NCBI RefSeq assembly: GCF_902833905.1 | Contig: NZ_CADFGP010000007.1 | Location: forward strand, 62,001 to 126,000 | Length of the DNA: 64,000 nt | Direction: 5' to 3' | From: Paraburkholderia tuberum STM678 | GTDB lineage: Bacteria; Pseudomonadota; Gammaproteobacteria; Burkholderiales; Burkholderiaceae | Part shown: positions 1 to 9,483 of the stretch, one piece after another | Position numbering within the stretch: the first letter of the stretch is position 1 | Layout: every line of letters begins with the position of its first letter | Notes under the pieces: model-generated | The model's database searches: none | What the model was told of the DNA's origin: nothing | What the model saw: only the letters and a program-made list of their open reading frames with translations | Program-made: the position numbers and the translations under genes

Positions 1-507
1 GCCTTCGCTGATTTCCTTGTGGGCAGCATCGACGTCGGCCCAGCCTTCGACCTTGACCCACTTGCCCTTCTCGAGCGCCTTGTATTGCTCGAAGAAGTGC
101 TTGATCTGGTCCTTCAGGTAAGCCGGCACGTCGTCGACCGACTTCAGGTTCGCCGTCATCGGGCAAATCTTGTCGTGCGGCACGGCGATCAGCTTCGCGT
201 CGACACCGGACTCATCAGTCATCTGCAGCATGCCGAGCGCGCGGGCACGCACGACCGAACCTGCCAGCAGCGGGAACGGCGTGATCACCAGCACGTCGAC
301 CGGGTCGCCGTCGCCCGACAGCGTCTGCGGAATGAAGCCGTAGTTGGCCGGATAGCGCATGCCGGTGCCGATGAAACGGTCGACGACGAGCAGGCCCAGG
401 TCCTTGTCGGCTTCGTACTTCACCGGGTCGCTTTGCGCCGGGATTTCGATGATGACGTTGAAATCGTGCGGAAGGTCATTGCCTGCGGGAACGTGATTGA
501 AGCTCAT
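1..507 (-). CDS. ppa: inorganic pyrophosphatase (3' end cut by window edge)
   Basis: This is a family I soluble inorganic pyrophosphatase, which hydrolyses pyrophosphate to phosphate in the cytoplasm and pulls biosynthetic reactions forward. Reading the minus strand from the ATG at 507 gives [18 protein letters not shown], followed by the family signature DGDPVDVLV at about residues 65-73, whose aspartates bind Mg2+. A further conserved stretch, [12 protein letters not shown], lies just before it. 169 codons are visible and the frame is still open at base 1. The bacterial family is about 175 residues long, so only a few codons and the stop are missing. The gene is divergent from the aldehyde dehydrogenase at 805, and a TATAAT-like box lies at 661-666 on this strand. 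Confidence 0.96.
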   Translation of the reverse strand, partial: MSFNHVPAGNDLPHDFNVIIEIPAQSDPVKYEADKDLGLLVVDRFIGTGMRYPANYGFIPQTLSGDGDPVDVLVITPFPLLAGSVVRARALGMLQMTDESGVDAKLIAVPHDKICPMTANLKSVDDVPAYLKDQIKHFFEQYKALEKGKWVKVEGWADVDAAHKEISEG

Positions 508-660
508 GAGCGCTCTCTGAAGGGGATGGAAATCGGAAGGCGGCGAACGGCGCGCGGGCTGCGGATGCGGTGCGAACTGTGTGCGAACCGCGAACGTCGG
601 GCACTGAAACCCTCTCGCCCCGAACGACGGGGCCGCGCACCGGACCGTACGGAATGCGCC

Positions 661-690
661 ATTATAGCCAATCGGCAGGTGGCATCCGCG
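661..690 (-). promoter_or_regulatory. possible ppa promoter (-10 box)
   Basis: The minus strand reads TATAAT at 666-661, preceded by TTGGC. No good -35 hexamer is seen at 17 bp. It would give a leader of about 150 nt before ppa. The rest of 508-804 holds only the leader and the upstream region of the divergent dehydrogenase gene. Confidence 0.4.
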
Positions 691-804
691 GTCGGATCGG
701 CGCGATAATCGTCTGGCGAGTCTCGCTTCGCGTCTCTACCGTTTTGTGTCTCCCCTTCGAACCCGCGCCGCCGCACGCCGGCCGCACGTCATCAAGGAGC
801 ATGC

Positions 805-2244
805 ATGGAAGAAGCACGGCATTTCATCGGCGGCGAGTGGTGCGCCGCTTCCGGCGGCGAATCGATCGCCGTACTCGATCCCTCGGACGGCCAGCCGTTC
901 ACGCGCATCGCGCGCGGCACCGAGGCCGATATCGACACCGCCGTGCACGCCGCGCGCGCAGCGTTCGACGGCGCATGGGGTGCGCTGAGCGCCGCCGAGC
1001 GCGGCCGCGTGCTGTACCGGCTGTCGCTGCTGGTGGCAGCGCGCCAGGAAGACCTTGCACGGCTCGAAGCGCGCGACACCGGCAAACCGCTCAGGCAGGC
1101 GCGCGCCGACGCCGCCGCCCTGACCCGCTACTTCGAGTTCTACGCCGGCGCGGCCGACAAGCTGCACGGCGAAACCCTGCCCTACCAATCCGGCTACACG
1201 GTGCTGACGATCCGCGAGCCGCACGGCGTGACCGGCCACATCGTGCCGTGGAATTACCCGATGCAGATCTTCGGGCGAAGCGTCGGCGCGGCGCTCGCGA
1301 CCGGCAATGCATGCGTCGTCAAACCGGCCGAGGACGCGTGCCTTTCCGTGCTGCGGGTCGCAGAGCTCGCCGCCGAGGCCGGCTTGCCGGCCGGTGCACT
1401 GAACATCGTGACCGGCTATGGGCACGAAGCGGGCGCCGCGCTCGCGCGTCATCCGGGCATCGATCACATCTCCTTCACGGGCTCGCCCGAAACCGGCAAG
1501 CTCGTCACGCAGATGGCCGCCGAAAACCACGTGCCGGTCACGCTCGAACTCGGCGGCAAGTCGCCGCAAATCGTGTTCGCCGACGCCGATCTCGACGCCG
1601 CGCTGCCGGTGCTGATCTCCGCGATCGTGCAGAACGCCGGGCAAACCTGCTCGGCGGGCAGTCGCGTGCTGATCGAGCAGGCGATTTACGAGCCGCTGCT
1701 CGACAGACTCAGCAGCGCCTTTCAGGCGTTGCGCGTCGGGCCGTCGAATGCCGACCTCGACTGCGGGCCGCTGATCAGCGCGAAACAGCAGCAACGCGTG
1801 TGGGACTTTCTGTCGGACGCGCAACACGATGGCATCGCGATGGCCGCGCACGGCGAGGTGATTCCCGAAGCGCCTGAAAGCGGCTTCTATCAGGCCCCGA
1901 CCTTGCTGCGCGACGTGCCCGCGAGCCACCGCCTCGCGCGCGACGAAGTATTCGGTCCGGTGCTCGCCGCGATGTCGTTCCATGACGAAGCCGAAGCGCT
2001 CGCGCTCGCGAACGGCACGCGGTTCGGGCTCGTCGCCGGCATCTGGACACGCGATGGCGCGCGCCAGATGCGCCTCGCCCGACGCGTGCGCTCGGGCCAG
2101 GTGTTCATCAACAACTATGGCGCGGGCGGCGGCGTCGAATTGCCGTTCGGCGGCGTCAAGCATTCGGGACATGGCCGCGAGAAAGGCTTCGAGGCGCTGT
2201 ATGGCTTTACGGTGCTGAAGACGATCGCGATCCGGCACGGCTAG
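805..2244 (+). CDS. NAD(P)-dependent aldehyde dehydrogenase
   Basis: This 479-residue protein is a member of the aldehyde dehydrogenase superfamily and oxidises an aldehyde to the acid with NAD(P)+. The catalytic Glu lies in LELGGKSPQ (about E248) and the nucleophilic Cys in NAGQTCSAGSR (about C282). The Rossmann motif FTGSPETGK is present. Length and motifs fit the betaine-aldehyde/gamma-aminobutyraldehyde dehydrogenase branch, but the substrate cannot be read from sequence. An AAGGAG Shine-Dalgarno sequence lies 5 nt before the ATG. An SDR dehydrogenase and an MFS importer follow on the same strand at gaps of 91 and 140 bp. That arrangement suggests a small catabolic operon: import, alcohol or ketone oxidation, aldehyde oxidation. 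Confidence 0.92.
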   Translation: MEEARHFIGGEWCAASGGESIAVLDPSDGQPFTRIARGTEADIDTAVHAARAAFDGAWGALSAAERGRVLYRLSLLVAARQEDLARLEARDTGKPLRQARADAAALTRYFEFYAGAADKLHGETLPYQSGYTVLTIREPHGVTGHIVPWNYPMQIFGRSVGAALATGNACVVKPAEDACLSVLRVAELAAEAGLPAGALNIVTGYGHEAGAALARHPGIDHISFTGSPETGKLVTQMAAENHVPVTLELGGKSPQIVFADADLDAALPVLISAIVQNAGQTCSAGSRVLIEQAIYEPLLDRLSSAFQALRVGPSNADLDCGPLISAKQQQRVWDFLSDAQHDGIAMAAHGEVIPEAPESGFYQAPTLLRDVPASHRLARDEVFGPVLAAMSFHDEAEALALANGTRFGLVAGIWTRDGARQMRLARRVRSGQVFINNYGAGGGVELPFGGVKHSGHGREKGFEALYGFTVLKTIAIRHG

Positions 2245-2335
2245 CGGGTGCCGTAGGGCTCGCTCGCGATCGGCGCGAGCAGCACGTTACACGCAACAAC
2301 GCATCGCTCTATCCATCACAAACAACGGAGACATC

Positions 2336-3094
2336 ATGCGGTTGACAGGTAAAACGGCCATCGTCACGGGCGGCGGTTCGGGTTTCGGCGAAGGCATCGC
2401 AAAGACCTTTGCGCGCGAAGGCGCGAACGTCGTGGTCAACGACCTCAACGGGCCGGCCGCCGAACGCGTCGCGAGTGAGATCGCGATTGCGGGCGGCAAG
2501 GCGATCGCGGTCCCCGGCAACGTCGCGCAACGCGACGACTGGCGCACGCTGCGCGAGGCCGCGCTGGAAGACTTCGGCAGCGTGCAGATCGTCGTCAACA
2601 ACGCGGGCACCACGCATCGCAACAAGCCGGTACTCGAGGTGACCGAGGCCGAGTTCGACCGCGTCTATGCGGTGAACGTGAAGAGCATCTACTGGAGCGT
2701 GCAGGAGTTCGTGCCGTATTTTCGCGAGCAAGGCGGCGGCAGCTTCATCAATATCGCGTCGACGGCGGGCGTGCGGCCGCGGCCCGGGCTCGTCTGGTAC
2801 AACGGCAGCAAGGGCGCGGTGATCGTCGCTAGCAAGTCGCTCGCCGTTGAGCTGGGGCCGGAGCGGATTCGCGTGAACTGCGTGAATCCGGTGATCGGTG
2901 AGACCGCGCTGTTGTCCGAGTTCATGGGGGTCGAGGATACGCCGCAGAACCGGCAGAAGTTCCTGGCAGGGATTCCTCTCGGGCGGTTTTCGACGCCGCA
3001 GGATATTGCGAATGCGGCGCTGTATCTGGCTTCGGATGAGGCGGAGTTTATTACCGGCGTGTGCCTCGAAGTGGATGGGGGGCGCTGCGTGTAG
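2336..3094 (+). CDS. SDR family oxidoreductase
   Basis: This classical short-chain dehydrogenase of 252 residues oxidises or reduces an alcohol/ketone with NAD(P)H. The TGGGSGFG cofactor loop lies at about residues 12-19. NNAG is near residue 88, IASTAG carries the catalytic Ser, and YNGSK is the catalytic Tyr-Lys pair. The acidic residue after the second strand (VVNDLN) suggests NAD+ preference. The start is an ATG preceded by CGGAGA. It sits between the aldehyde dehydrogenase and the MFS transporter and probably works with the former on consecutive oxidation steps. The exact substrate is unknown. Confidence 0.92.
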   Translation: MRLTGKTAIVTGGGSGFGEGIAKTFAREGANVVVNDLNGPAAERVASEIAIAGGKAIAVPGNVAQRDDWRTLREAALEDFGSVQIVVNNAGTTHRNKPVLEVTEAEFDRVYAVNVKSIYWSVQEFVPYFREQGGGSFINIASTAGVRPRPGLVWYNGSKGAVIVASKSLAVELGPERIRVNCVNPVIGETALLSEFMGVEDTPQNRQKFLAGIPLGRFSTPQDIANAALYLASDEAEFITGVCLEVDGGRCV

Positions 3095-3234
3095 CGGTAG
3101 GTGAAGCGCTGCGCACGCACTGCGCGCGCAGTCAGTGTTTTCCCCCAATATCGATTCGTCCTGCAAAAAACCTGCCGCGGATAGAATCGTTCGGCGGCGG
3201 CACTTCAATTCCATAAAAATGAGGAGACATAGTC

Positions 3235-4554
3235 ATGGCTAGTCCTGCAAATCCGCTCCACCATCCCGGCGCTGGCGCGCCGCCTTCGACGTTCGAAGAG
3301 GCGACTTATCGCAAGGTTACCTGGCGGCTCGCGCCGCTATTGATGCTCTGCTACATCGTTGCCTATCTGGACCGTGTGAACGTCGGCTTCGCGAAGCTGG
3401 GGATGAGCACGGATCTTGGCTTGAGCGATGCGGTGTATGGCTTCGGCGCGGGGATTTTCTTCATCGGCTATTTCATCTTCGAAGTGCCGAGCAACGTGAT
3501 CCTGCATAAGGTCGGCGCGCGTGTCTGGATCGCGCGGATCATGATTTCGTGGGGCGTGATATCCATGCTGACGATGTTAGTCACCACGCCGACGATGTTT
3601 TATGTGATGCGCTTTTTGCTCGGGCTTGCAGAGGCGGGTTTCTTTCCTGGGATTATTTTGTATCTCACCTACTGGTATCCGGCGCATCGGCGTGGACGGA
3701 TGACGACCTGGTTTATGACGGCGATTGCGTTGTCGGGGGTGATTGGTGGGCCGGTGTCTGGGTACATCCTGAAGAACTTCAACGGCGTGAACGGGTGGCA
3801 CGGGTGGCAGTGGCTGTTTCTGCTCGAAGGGGTGCCGTCGGTGCTGGTCGGGATCATCGTGTTCGTGATGCTCGATGATCGGATTTCGAAGGCTAAGTGG
3901 CTGACCCGGGAAGAGCAGCAGTTGCTTGAGAGTCAGGTGTCGGCTGAGGAAGCGACCAAGCACGATATGCCGATTCGGCAGGTACTCACTAGCGGGCGGG
4001 TGTTGATGTTGAGCCTCACCTACTTCTCGTTTGTGATGGGGCTTTATGGGGTGAGCTTCTGGTTGCCGACGATTATCAAATCGACCGGCGTTACCGATGC
4101 GTTTTTGATTGGGCTGCTATCGGCGGTGCCGTTTGCGGCGGCTGTTGTGGCGATGGTGTTTGTGGCGCGGAGTGCGGATCGGTCGAGGGAACGGCGATGG
4201 CATATTGCGTTGCCGGCGTTTCTTGGTGCTGTGGGGCTCGTGCTTTCCGTCGTTTGGGCGCATAACACCCTGCTTGCCATGACTGGGTTGACCCTGGCTA
4301 CTATGGGCATCCTCACTACACTGCCGCTGTTTTGGAGTTTGCCTACGGCGATTCTGGCAGGCACCGGCGCCGCTGCCGGGATTGCGATGATTAATTCGAT
4401 TGGCAACCTTGCCGGTTTCCTTAGTCCTTATGCTGTGGGGTGGTTGAAGGAGGTTACCGCGGCGAACGATTCGGGGATGTATATGTTGGCGGCGTTCATG
4501 GTGCTGGGCGGTTTGCTTGCTATTAGTGTGCCGGCGAGGATGGTTAATAAGTAA
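3235..4554 (+). CDS. MFS transporter, anion:cation symporter family
   Basis: This 439-residue inner-membrane carrier has about 12 hydrophobic segments. The N-terminal part has YLDRVNVGFAKLGM and GLAEAGFFPGIILYLTYWYP, hallmarks of the ACS (phthalate/tartrate/glucarate/hydroxyphenylacetate) branch of the major facilitator superfamily. It probably imports an organic acid by proton symport. The ATG is preceded by GAGGAGA. It is the third gene of the 0.8-4.6 kb cluster and likely feeds the two dehydrogenases upstream. The second half of the gene uses more AT-ending codons than its neighbours. Confidence 0.9.
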   Translation: MASPANPLHHPGAGAPPSTFEEATYRKVTWRLAPLLMLCYIVAYLDRVNVGFAKLGMSTDLGLSDAVYGFGAGIFFIGYFIFEVPSNVILHKVGARVWIARIMISWGVISMLTMLVTTPTMFYVMRFLLGLAEAGFFPGIILYLTYWYPAHRRGRMTTWFMTAIALSGVIGGPVSGYILKNFNGVNGWHGWQWLFLLEGVPSVLVGIIVFVMLDDRISKAKWLTREEQQLLESQVSAEEATKHDMPIRQVLTSGRVLMLSLTYFSFVMGLYGVSFWLPTIIKSTGVTDAFLIGLLSAVPFAAAVVAMVFVARSADRSRERRWHIALPAFLGAVGLVLSVVWAHNTLLAMTGLTLATMGILTTLPLFWSLPTAILAGTGAAAGIAMINSIGNLAGFLSPYAVGWLKEVTAANDSGMYMLAAFMVLGGLLAISVPARMVNK

Positions 4555-4770
4555 CCTTGGCCGATGATGAACTGGCTAGCGGCCCGGCACGAACAACCCG
4601 CCGCGCCTCGAAACCGTCGTGGCACGGTGTTCCTTTTGCGCAAAGGTGATTTCGATGTCCGGCACTTCCGGCGCCAACGCCCCGCGCCTAAAGTCAGGTC
4701 AGCCTTCGGATGCGGATCCTCACAAATGGAACCGCGCGAAGCCCCCTCAAAACTCAAAAGGAGCAAAACC

Positions 4771-5715
4771 ATGCTGACCAGGACATCCCCCGCGCTTCTC
4801 ACCAAACCGAATGTCGCCACGGAAGACGCGCAATACTTCGAATACACTTCGTCCGCCAATCCGATTGGCGCGAAGCTCATCTCGCGTGTGCCGTTCTGCA
4901 GCTTCTCGCCTTCGCTTTATGCAGACGGCGCAACCCGAGTCGTGCCGCTTGACCTGTCTGCGGAGTTGGGCTGCCCGGGTCCCGCGACCGGTCCCGGCTT
5001 GAGCGCCAACTTCCTGCGCATCAATGCGGGCGACGCGTTGACACTCGATCCCAATGCGACCTCGCAGGTCTGCTACGTCATTAGCGGAGCGGGTAGCGTG
5101 CAGCAGTCCGAAACGAGCTTCCCGTTTTCGATGGGCGATTTCTTCACGTTCCCGGGCGGCCATGCCACGGTGCTGTCCGCTGCTGCGACGGCCACGCTCT
5201 ATTACGTCAATGACGCGCCACTGCTCACCTATCTTGGTACCACCGGGGTACATGCGCGCTTTGCGCCGACACGCTATCCGGCCGCCGAGGCGCAGGCAGC
5301 ACTGCGCGCGGTCGCGGAACAAGCGAACGCGGGTCGTCGCAACCGCATCAGCGTACTAATGGGCAACACCAACTTTCCGCAGACGCGCACGGTCACGCAT
5401 GTGTTGTGGGCGATGTTCGGCATCGTGCCGCCCAACTCGGTGCAGAAGCCGCACCGGCACCAGTCGATTGCACTCGACTTCATCGCCGGCGGCAAGCCGG
5501 GTGTCTATACGCTGGTCGGAACGGAACTGGACAGGGATGGCAATATCGTGAACCCGACCCGGGTCGATTGGGAAGCGGGAATGGCATTCGTCACGCCGCC
5601 GGGACACTGGCATGCGCATTTCAACGAAACGAACGAAAACGCCTATGTGATTCCGATCCAGGATGCAGGCTTGCAGACTTACCTGCGCACGCTAGACATC
5701 CGCTTCGCCCATTAA
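4771..5715 (+). CDS. double cupin-domain protein (gentisate-dioxygenase-like)
   Basis: This protein of 314 residues has two cupin domains. The N-terminal cupin (about residues 80-150) has the loose motif DFFTFPGGHATV. The C-terminal cupin (about 215-300) keeps candidate metal ligands in KPHRHQSIALDF and PPGHWHAHFNE. The arrangement resembles gentisate 1,2-dioxygenase-type bicupins, but I cannot confirm ring-cleavage activity. The ATG at 4771 is chosen because AAAAGGAG precedes it by 7 nt; the frame is open further upstream but shows no homology-like sequence. The stop codon overlaps the stop of the convergent LysR gene by two bases. It may belong functionally to the catabolic genes upstream. 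Confidence 0.85.
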   Translation: MLTRTSPALLTKPNVATEDAQYFEYTSSANPIGAKLISRVPFCSFSPSLYADGATRVVPLDLSAELGCPGPATGPGLSANFLRINAGDALTLDPNATSQVCYVISGAGSVQQSETSFPFSMGDFFTFPGGHATVLSAAATATLYYVNDAPLLTYLGTTGVHARFAPTRYPAAEAQAALRAVAEQANAGRRNRISVLMGNTNFPQTRTVTHVLWAMFGIVPPNSVQKPHRHQSIALDFIAGGKPGVYTLVGTELDRDGNIVNPTRVDWEAGMAFVTPPGHWHAHFNETNENAYVIPIQDAGLQTYLRTLDIRFAH

Positions 5716-6674
5716 GGCTGACGCTCCAGTGCGAGTCCGTCGTCCCAGTACGGCGGCTCGCCAAACGCCTCGGCATAGAAATCCACGAAGGCGCGCACCT
5801 TCGACGAGACGATCTTCTTCGGTGGGTAGACCGCCCAGACCGCGGGTTCGGCTCGTCCGGTGCGTGCTTCCCATTCCGGTAGCACGTGCTGCAAGCGTCC
5901 TCCGCGCAGGGCCGTAGAGGCGAGCCATGTCGGCAGGAGCGCCACGCCACAACCGGCCACGGCGAGCGCGAGCACGGCTTCGGAGTCGTCAGCGCGCAAG
6001 CGCCCCTGCAACTCCACCAGCACCTGTTCCTGTTCTTGCGACGCCCGCGCGTCCGCGGTGACCAGCGTGAAATACCATTTGTCGTCCGGGACCAGGGACA
6101 CGCGAAGCGCATCGCGCGCGGCCAGATCGCCAGGCACACGCGGTGTGCCGCTACGCGCGAAATACGCCGGGCTGCCACAGACGATACGACGATGCGGTGC
6201 CAGGCGCCTCGCCATCAATGACGAATCGGGCAGCACGCCGGTACGGATCGCCACATCAATGCCCGCATCGATCATGTTGAGCGTTTCGTCCGTAGAGACG
6301 ATGTCGAGGTCGATATCAGGATAGCGCGCCATGAAGGCCGGCAGATGCGGCACGATGTGCAGGCGGCCGAATGCCGGTGGCATTGTCACGCGCAGCACGC
6401 CTTGTGGCGTGCGATTTAGCGACGACGTCACTTCGCGCGCGTCATCGAGTGCTTGCAACGCTAACAAGGCGTGTTCACGAAACAGCCGGCCGCCTTCTGT
6501 CAGGACGAGGCCGCGCGTCGACCGGTTGAATAGGGCGATGCCCAGATCTCTTTCGAGTTCGCTGACGTAGCGGGAGACAGTCGAGGTCTTGACTGACAGT
6601 GCATTGGCCGTCTTGCTGAAGCTCTGCAGTTCCGCTGCGCAAACGAAGGCCCGTACTGCGGCGAAGTAGTCCAT
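5712..6674 (-). CDS. LysR family transcriptional regulator
   Basis: This 320-residue LysR regulator starts MDYFAAVRAFVCAAEL. The winged helix-turn-helix (residues 1-60) contains SFSKTANALSVKTSTVSRYV, and the effector-binding periplasmic-binding-like domain follows from about residue 90. The closing region, VWAVYPPKKIVSSKVRAFVDF, is typical of the DsdC/AaeR-like subgroup. The ATG at 6674 places the HTH at the N-terminus; the longer open frame upstream lacks family sequence. It is convergent with the cupin gene, overlapping only in the stop codons, and is the natural candidate regulator of the 0.8-5.7 kb cluster, though its promoter does not face that cluster. Confidence 0.92.
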   Translation of the reverse strand: MDYFAAVRAFVCAAELQSFSKTANALSVKTSTVSRYVSELERDLGIALFNRSTRGLVLTEGGRLFREHALLALQALDDAREVTSSLNRTPQGVLRVTMPPAFGRLHIVPHLPAFMARYPDIDLDIVSTDETLNMIDAGIDVAIRTGVLPDSSLMARRLAPHRRIVCGSPAYFARSGTPRVPGDLAARDALRVSLVPDDKWYFTLVTADARASQEQEQVLVELQGRLRADDSEAVLALAVAGCGVALLPTWLASTALRGGRLQHVLPEWEARTGRAEPAVWAVYPPKKIVSSKVRAFVDFYAEAFGEPPYWDDGLALERQP

Positions 6675-7418
6675 GGACTGTCTGACGTGGATGGAATTAC
6701 CGGGCTTTTGCCGAGACCGGTAGTGTACTGCCCCGGCGCGGGCGAGTGTCGCTCGTTCCCCGGCTGCAGCCCGGCAGCGATTGGCGGCACGCGACCCCTT
6801 CGAGTCACTCAATCCACGTTGACGAATGTCCCCTTGCTGCCCTACAGGAGGCCATCGTCAATCTATTCGCCCCGAAGGGCTTTTCAAGTCAAGGCCGAAG
6901 GTAGTCCATTGGCAGCACTTACTGGCGGATCAGTCATACCTTTGCCGGGATTCAACGGCATCGGGAGCACCCGTCAAAAAATGTTCATGGTCAAGCGGCC
7001 CAGATGGACTATATACAAACGAGGGGCGGCGAATGGCTGTACGTCCAACGAAAACCGCCCTTGACTCAGGTCCGCGAGAGCCGCAGTCAAGCCGAACGGA
7101 GATGTACGACGCCGAATAGTCGCGACCCGTCTTTTCCCACATAGACCGGTCAGTGGATCGCAGCGTTAGCATCATTGCCGGGGGCGACGCGCTCCCGACC
7201 AATCCACCGCTGCCCGATGTTCCCTGTTCGACCTCCTTAACCACCGTGTAGTCAACGCGACAAGGGGTGAAGTAATGAAACAGCTCGCGAACTGGCTAAC
7301 GCTCCTGCAGGTCTGCCTGTAGCCCAATTTATCAAGGACGTAACGCACAGCTACCTGCTCTGCCCACTCGTCCATCCGACGTCACCCGTTCGCTCGTCGT
7401 CCACGCAAGGAGTACGCC
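6675..7418. other. 744-bp stretch without a recognisable gene
   Basis: The stretch lies between the LysR start and the secreted propeller gene. Short open frames exist on both strands, but none has a ribosome binding site plus plausible protein composition. The base composition is more mixed than in flanking genes and it may be decayed DNA. I see no tRNA, repeat array or clear terminator in it. The last 40 bases carry the ribosome binding site of the next gene. Confidence 0.6.
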
Positions 7419-8534
7419 ATGTCATTTATCACGTGCCGTTTAACGTTTCTATTGCGAACCATCGCGTTCGCGACGGCGTTAGGATTCGCTTCAATCAGCA
7501 TTGCGCAAGCCGATTCGGAGGTCGATCCGCCAGGAGCGGTTTACGTTCTGTCAAACCAGCCGTCCGGGAACTCGGTTCTTGTCTATTCGCGCGCTGCCAA
7601 CGGAATACTGAACTACGAGGCCACGTACTCAACTGGCGGTAAAGGAGCCGGCACGGGAGCCGATCCACTAGGCTCGCAGGGTTCCCTAACGTTGGCAGCG
7701 GGCTTTCTCTTCGCCGTGAATCCGGGCAGCAATGATGTTTCGCTGTTCGCGGTCGACGGCAGCAAACTGACGCTGCTCGACAGAAAACCATCGGGTGGTC
7801 AAATGCCCGTCAGCGTGACAGTCAAGGGGCCCATCGCGTATGTGCTTAATGCCGGAGGCACACCGAACATCAATGGCTTTATCGTCGACGCGTTTGGCAA
7901 GCGTCTCGTTCCATTACCAGGCTCACAACGACCACTTGCCGGCGGAAACTCCGCCCAGCCCGCGCAAGTGACGTTTGCGCCGGAAGGCAACGAACTGCTC
8001 GTGACCGAAAAGGGCACACAACTCATTGACACGTATTATGTCGGCTTCACCGGCTACGCCTCGAAGACTCCAACCCCCCATGCGTCAAACGGCGTCACGC
8101 CGTTCGGGTTTTCCATCACGACCCGGGGTTATGCGATCGTCTCCGAGGCCGGGTCTGGTTCTGTTTCCTCATATGAGGTCGAGGACAGCAAACATCTGAC
8201 TTCCATCAGTGCGGCAATTCCCTTGGGCCAGAGCGCCCCTTGCTGGCTTGTCACCACGGGCGATGGACGTTTTGCCTACACGGCCAATGCCGGGAGCGAC
8301 TCGATCAGCAGTCTGCGGATCGCGGCGGACGGTACAGTACGCTTGCTCAATCCGACTGCAGGCACACTCAGCGCTCCCCTTGACATGGCGCTCAGTGGTC
8401 ACAGCAAATTCCTCTACGTTCGTGAAGGTAACGGCGCTGTGAGTGGCTTTCGCGTGATGCCAGACGGAACACTCGAGCCACTTGGCTCAGTCACCGGCGT
8501 ACCGTCGGGGGCACAAGGGATCGCGGCGCGCTAG
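7419..8534 (+). CDS. secreted beta-propeller (lactonase-like, YVTN-type) protein
   Basis: This 371-residue exported protein has an N-terminal signal peptide (LLRTIAFATALGFASISIAQA, cleavage after about residue 31). The mature part is built of repeated blades with YVLSNQPSGNSVLVY, LFAVNPGSNDVSLFAVDG, AYTANAGSDSISSLRI and FLYVREGNGAVSGFRV. These are typical of 7-bladed propellers of the 3-carboxymuconate-cyclase/6-phosphogluconolactonase-like family. Most such periplasmic members have unknown substrates, and catalytic residues cannot be assigned here. GGAG lies 8 nt before the ATG. A strong hairpin follows the stop. Confidence 0.8.
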   Translation: MSFITCRLTFLLRTIAFATALGFASISIAQADSEVDPPGAVYVLSNQPSGNSVLVYSRAANGILNYEATYSTGGKGAGTGADPLGSQGSLTLAAGFLFAVNPGSNDVSLFAVDGSKLTLLDRKPSGGQMPVSVTVKGPIAYVLNAGGTPNINGFIVDAFGKRLVPLPGSQRPLAGGNSAQPAQVTFAPEGNELLVTEKGTQLIDTYYVGFTGYASKTPTPHASNGVTPFGFSITTRGYAIVSEAGSGSVSSYEVEDSKHLTSISAAIPLGQSAPCWLVTTGDGRFAYTANAGSDSISSLRIAADGTVRLLNPTAGTLSAPLDMALSGHSKFLYVREGNGAVSGFRVMPDGTLEPLGSVTGVPSGAQGIAAR

Positions 8535-8535
8535 A

Positions 8536-8563
8536 CACATCTCCCCCCGCGCGGGGAGATGTG
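8536..8563 (+). terminator. hairpin after the propeller gene
   Basis: There is a perfect 11-bp inverted repeat (CACATCTCCCC / GGGGAGATGTG) with a 6-nt loop, starting right after the stop codon. It lacks a T-tract, so it is either a factor-assisted terminator or a 3' stabilising hairpin. The remainder of 8564-8904 shows no gene. Confidence 0.5.
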
Positions 8564-8904
8564 CACGCGGGATCATGCTTTCGTATCCCTGTATCGGCAG
8601 CCTTCGCGCGAGAACGTTGCCGGTACCGCTGAGCACCCGCCATACGGGTAGCGACACGCTGCGTCTATCTGGCGGTCATCCTCCAGCCAGATCAGTACCA
8701 TCCGATTCGGCGAGCGGCGCAACGCATCCTACACTTAAGTTCAACCGCGCAGGCTTGCACGTGGCTGCGCCACAAATTGGGCCGAACGCATATTGCGCTG
8801 ATGGCCATCGATAGCGAGCATGGCGCGGTCGCGTTCGGCGGCGACCGAGGGATTCGTATCGTCTCCGGATATGTCTCAGATGCTAACCACCAAGGAGGCG
8901 GTTT

Positions 8905-9483
8905 ATGAACAGTAAGTTAGCCAACCCGGCGCCGCTCGGGCTCGCTGGATTCGCATTCACCACATGGATGCTCAGCATGGTGAACGCCGGCTGGTTCGAC
9001 AAGGATGCCTTGGGGCTCGTGCTGGCGCTAGCGTTCGCTTTCGGCGGCACGGCGCAGATGATCGCGGGCGTGCTCGAATTTCCACGCGGCAATACGCTAG
9101 GCACAGTGGCGTTCCTCAGTTACGGCGCCTTCTGGTGGTCCTTTGCGCTGTTTGCCGCGTTCCTGGGCACCAACGTGCCTGAGGCCTTCATCGGCTGGTA
9201 TCTGTTTGTGTGGGGGGTCTTCACGTTCTACATGTGGATCGGCTCGCTGCACACGAGTACGTCTGTGCAACTGGTGTTTCTCTCGCTGTGGGTCACTTTT
9301 CTGCTGTTGGCGATCGGCGCATGGACAGGTATGGGCCTTGCCACGCGGGCCGGCGGCTATGTAGGCTTGATTACCGCTCTACTGGCGTTCTATGCGTCGG
9401 CGGCGATGGTAATCAACGAAAGCTTCGGACACACCGTGCTTCCGACACACGACTGGGCACAAGCCCATCCGCAAGCGGCCTAG
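8905..9483 (+). CDS. acetate uptake transporter, GPR1/FUN34/SatP family
   Basis: This 192-residue inner-membrane protein has six hydrophobic segments. The family signature is NPAPLGLAGFAFTTWMLSM near the N-terminus (the NPAPLGL motif of the AceTr/SatP family). GGTAQMIAGVLEFPRGNTLG and SYGAFWWSF also match SatP/YaaH-type succinate-acetate permeases. It carries acetate or succinate with protons. An ideal AAGGAGG lies 8 nt before the ATG. Downstream are an ACT-domain protein (opposite strand) and an acetyl-CoA-synthetase-like gene, so import and CoA activation of a short-chain acid are encoded side by side. Confidence 0.93.
   Translation: MNSKLANPAPLGLAGFAFTTWMLSMVNAGWFDKDALGLVLALAFAFGGTAQMIAGVLEFPRGNTLGTVAFLSYGAFWWSFALFAAFLGTNVPEAFIGWYLFVWGVFTFYMWIGSLHTSTSVQLVFLSLWVTFLLLAIGAWTGMGLATRAGGYVGLITALLAFYASAAMVINESFGHTVLPTHDWAQAHPQAA

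Noticed and set aside
736..2238. 500-codon antisense frame across the aldehyde dehydrogenase gene
   Set aside because: It is a typical high-GC shadow: Arg/His/Asp-rich with no domain. Similar large antisense frames over hemDX, ppc, argH, ftsK and rarA were set aside for the same reason.
6687..7119. Overlapping open frames of about 100-125 codons downstream of the LysR start
   Set aside because: No ribosome binding site or recognisable motif, and several frames are open at once; they look like chance.
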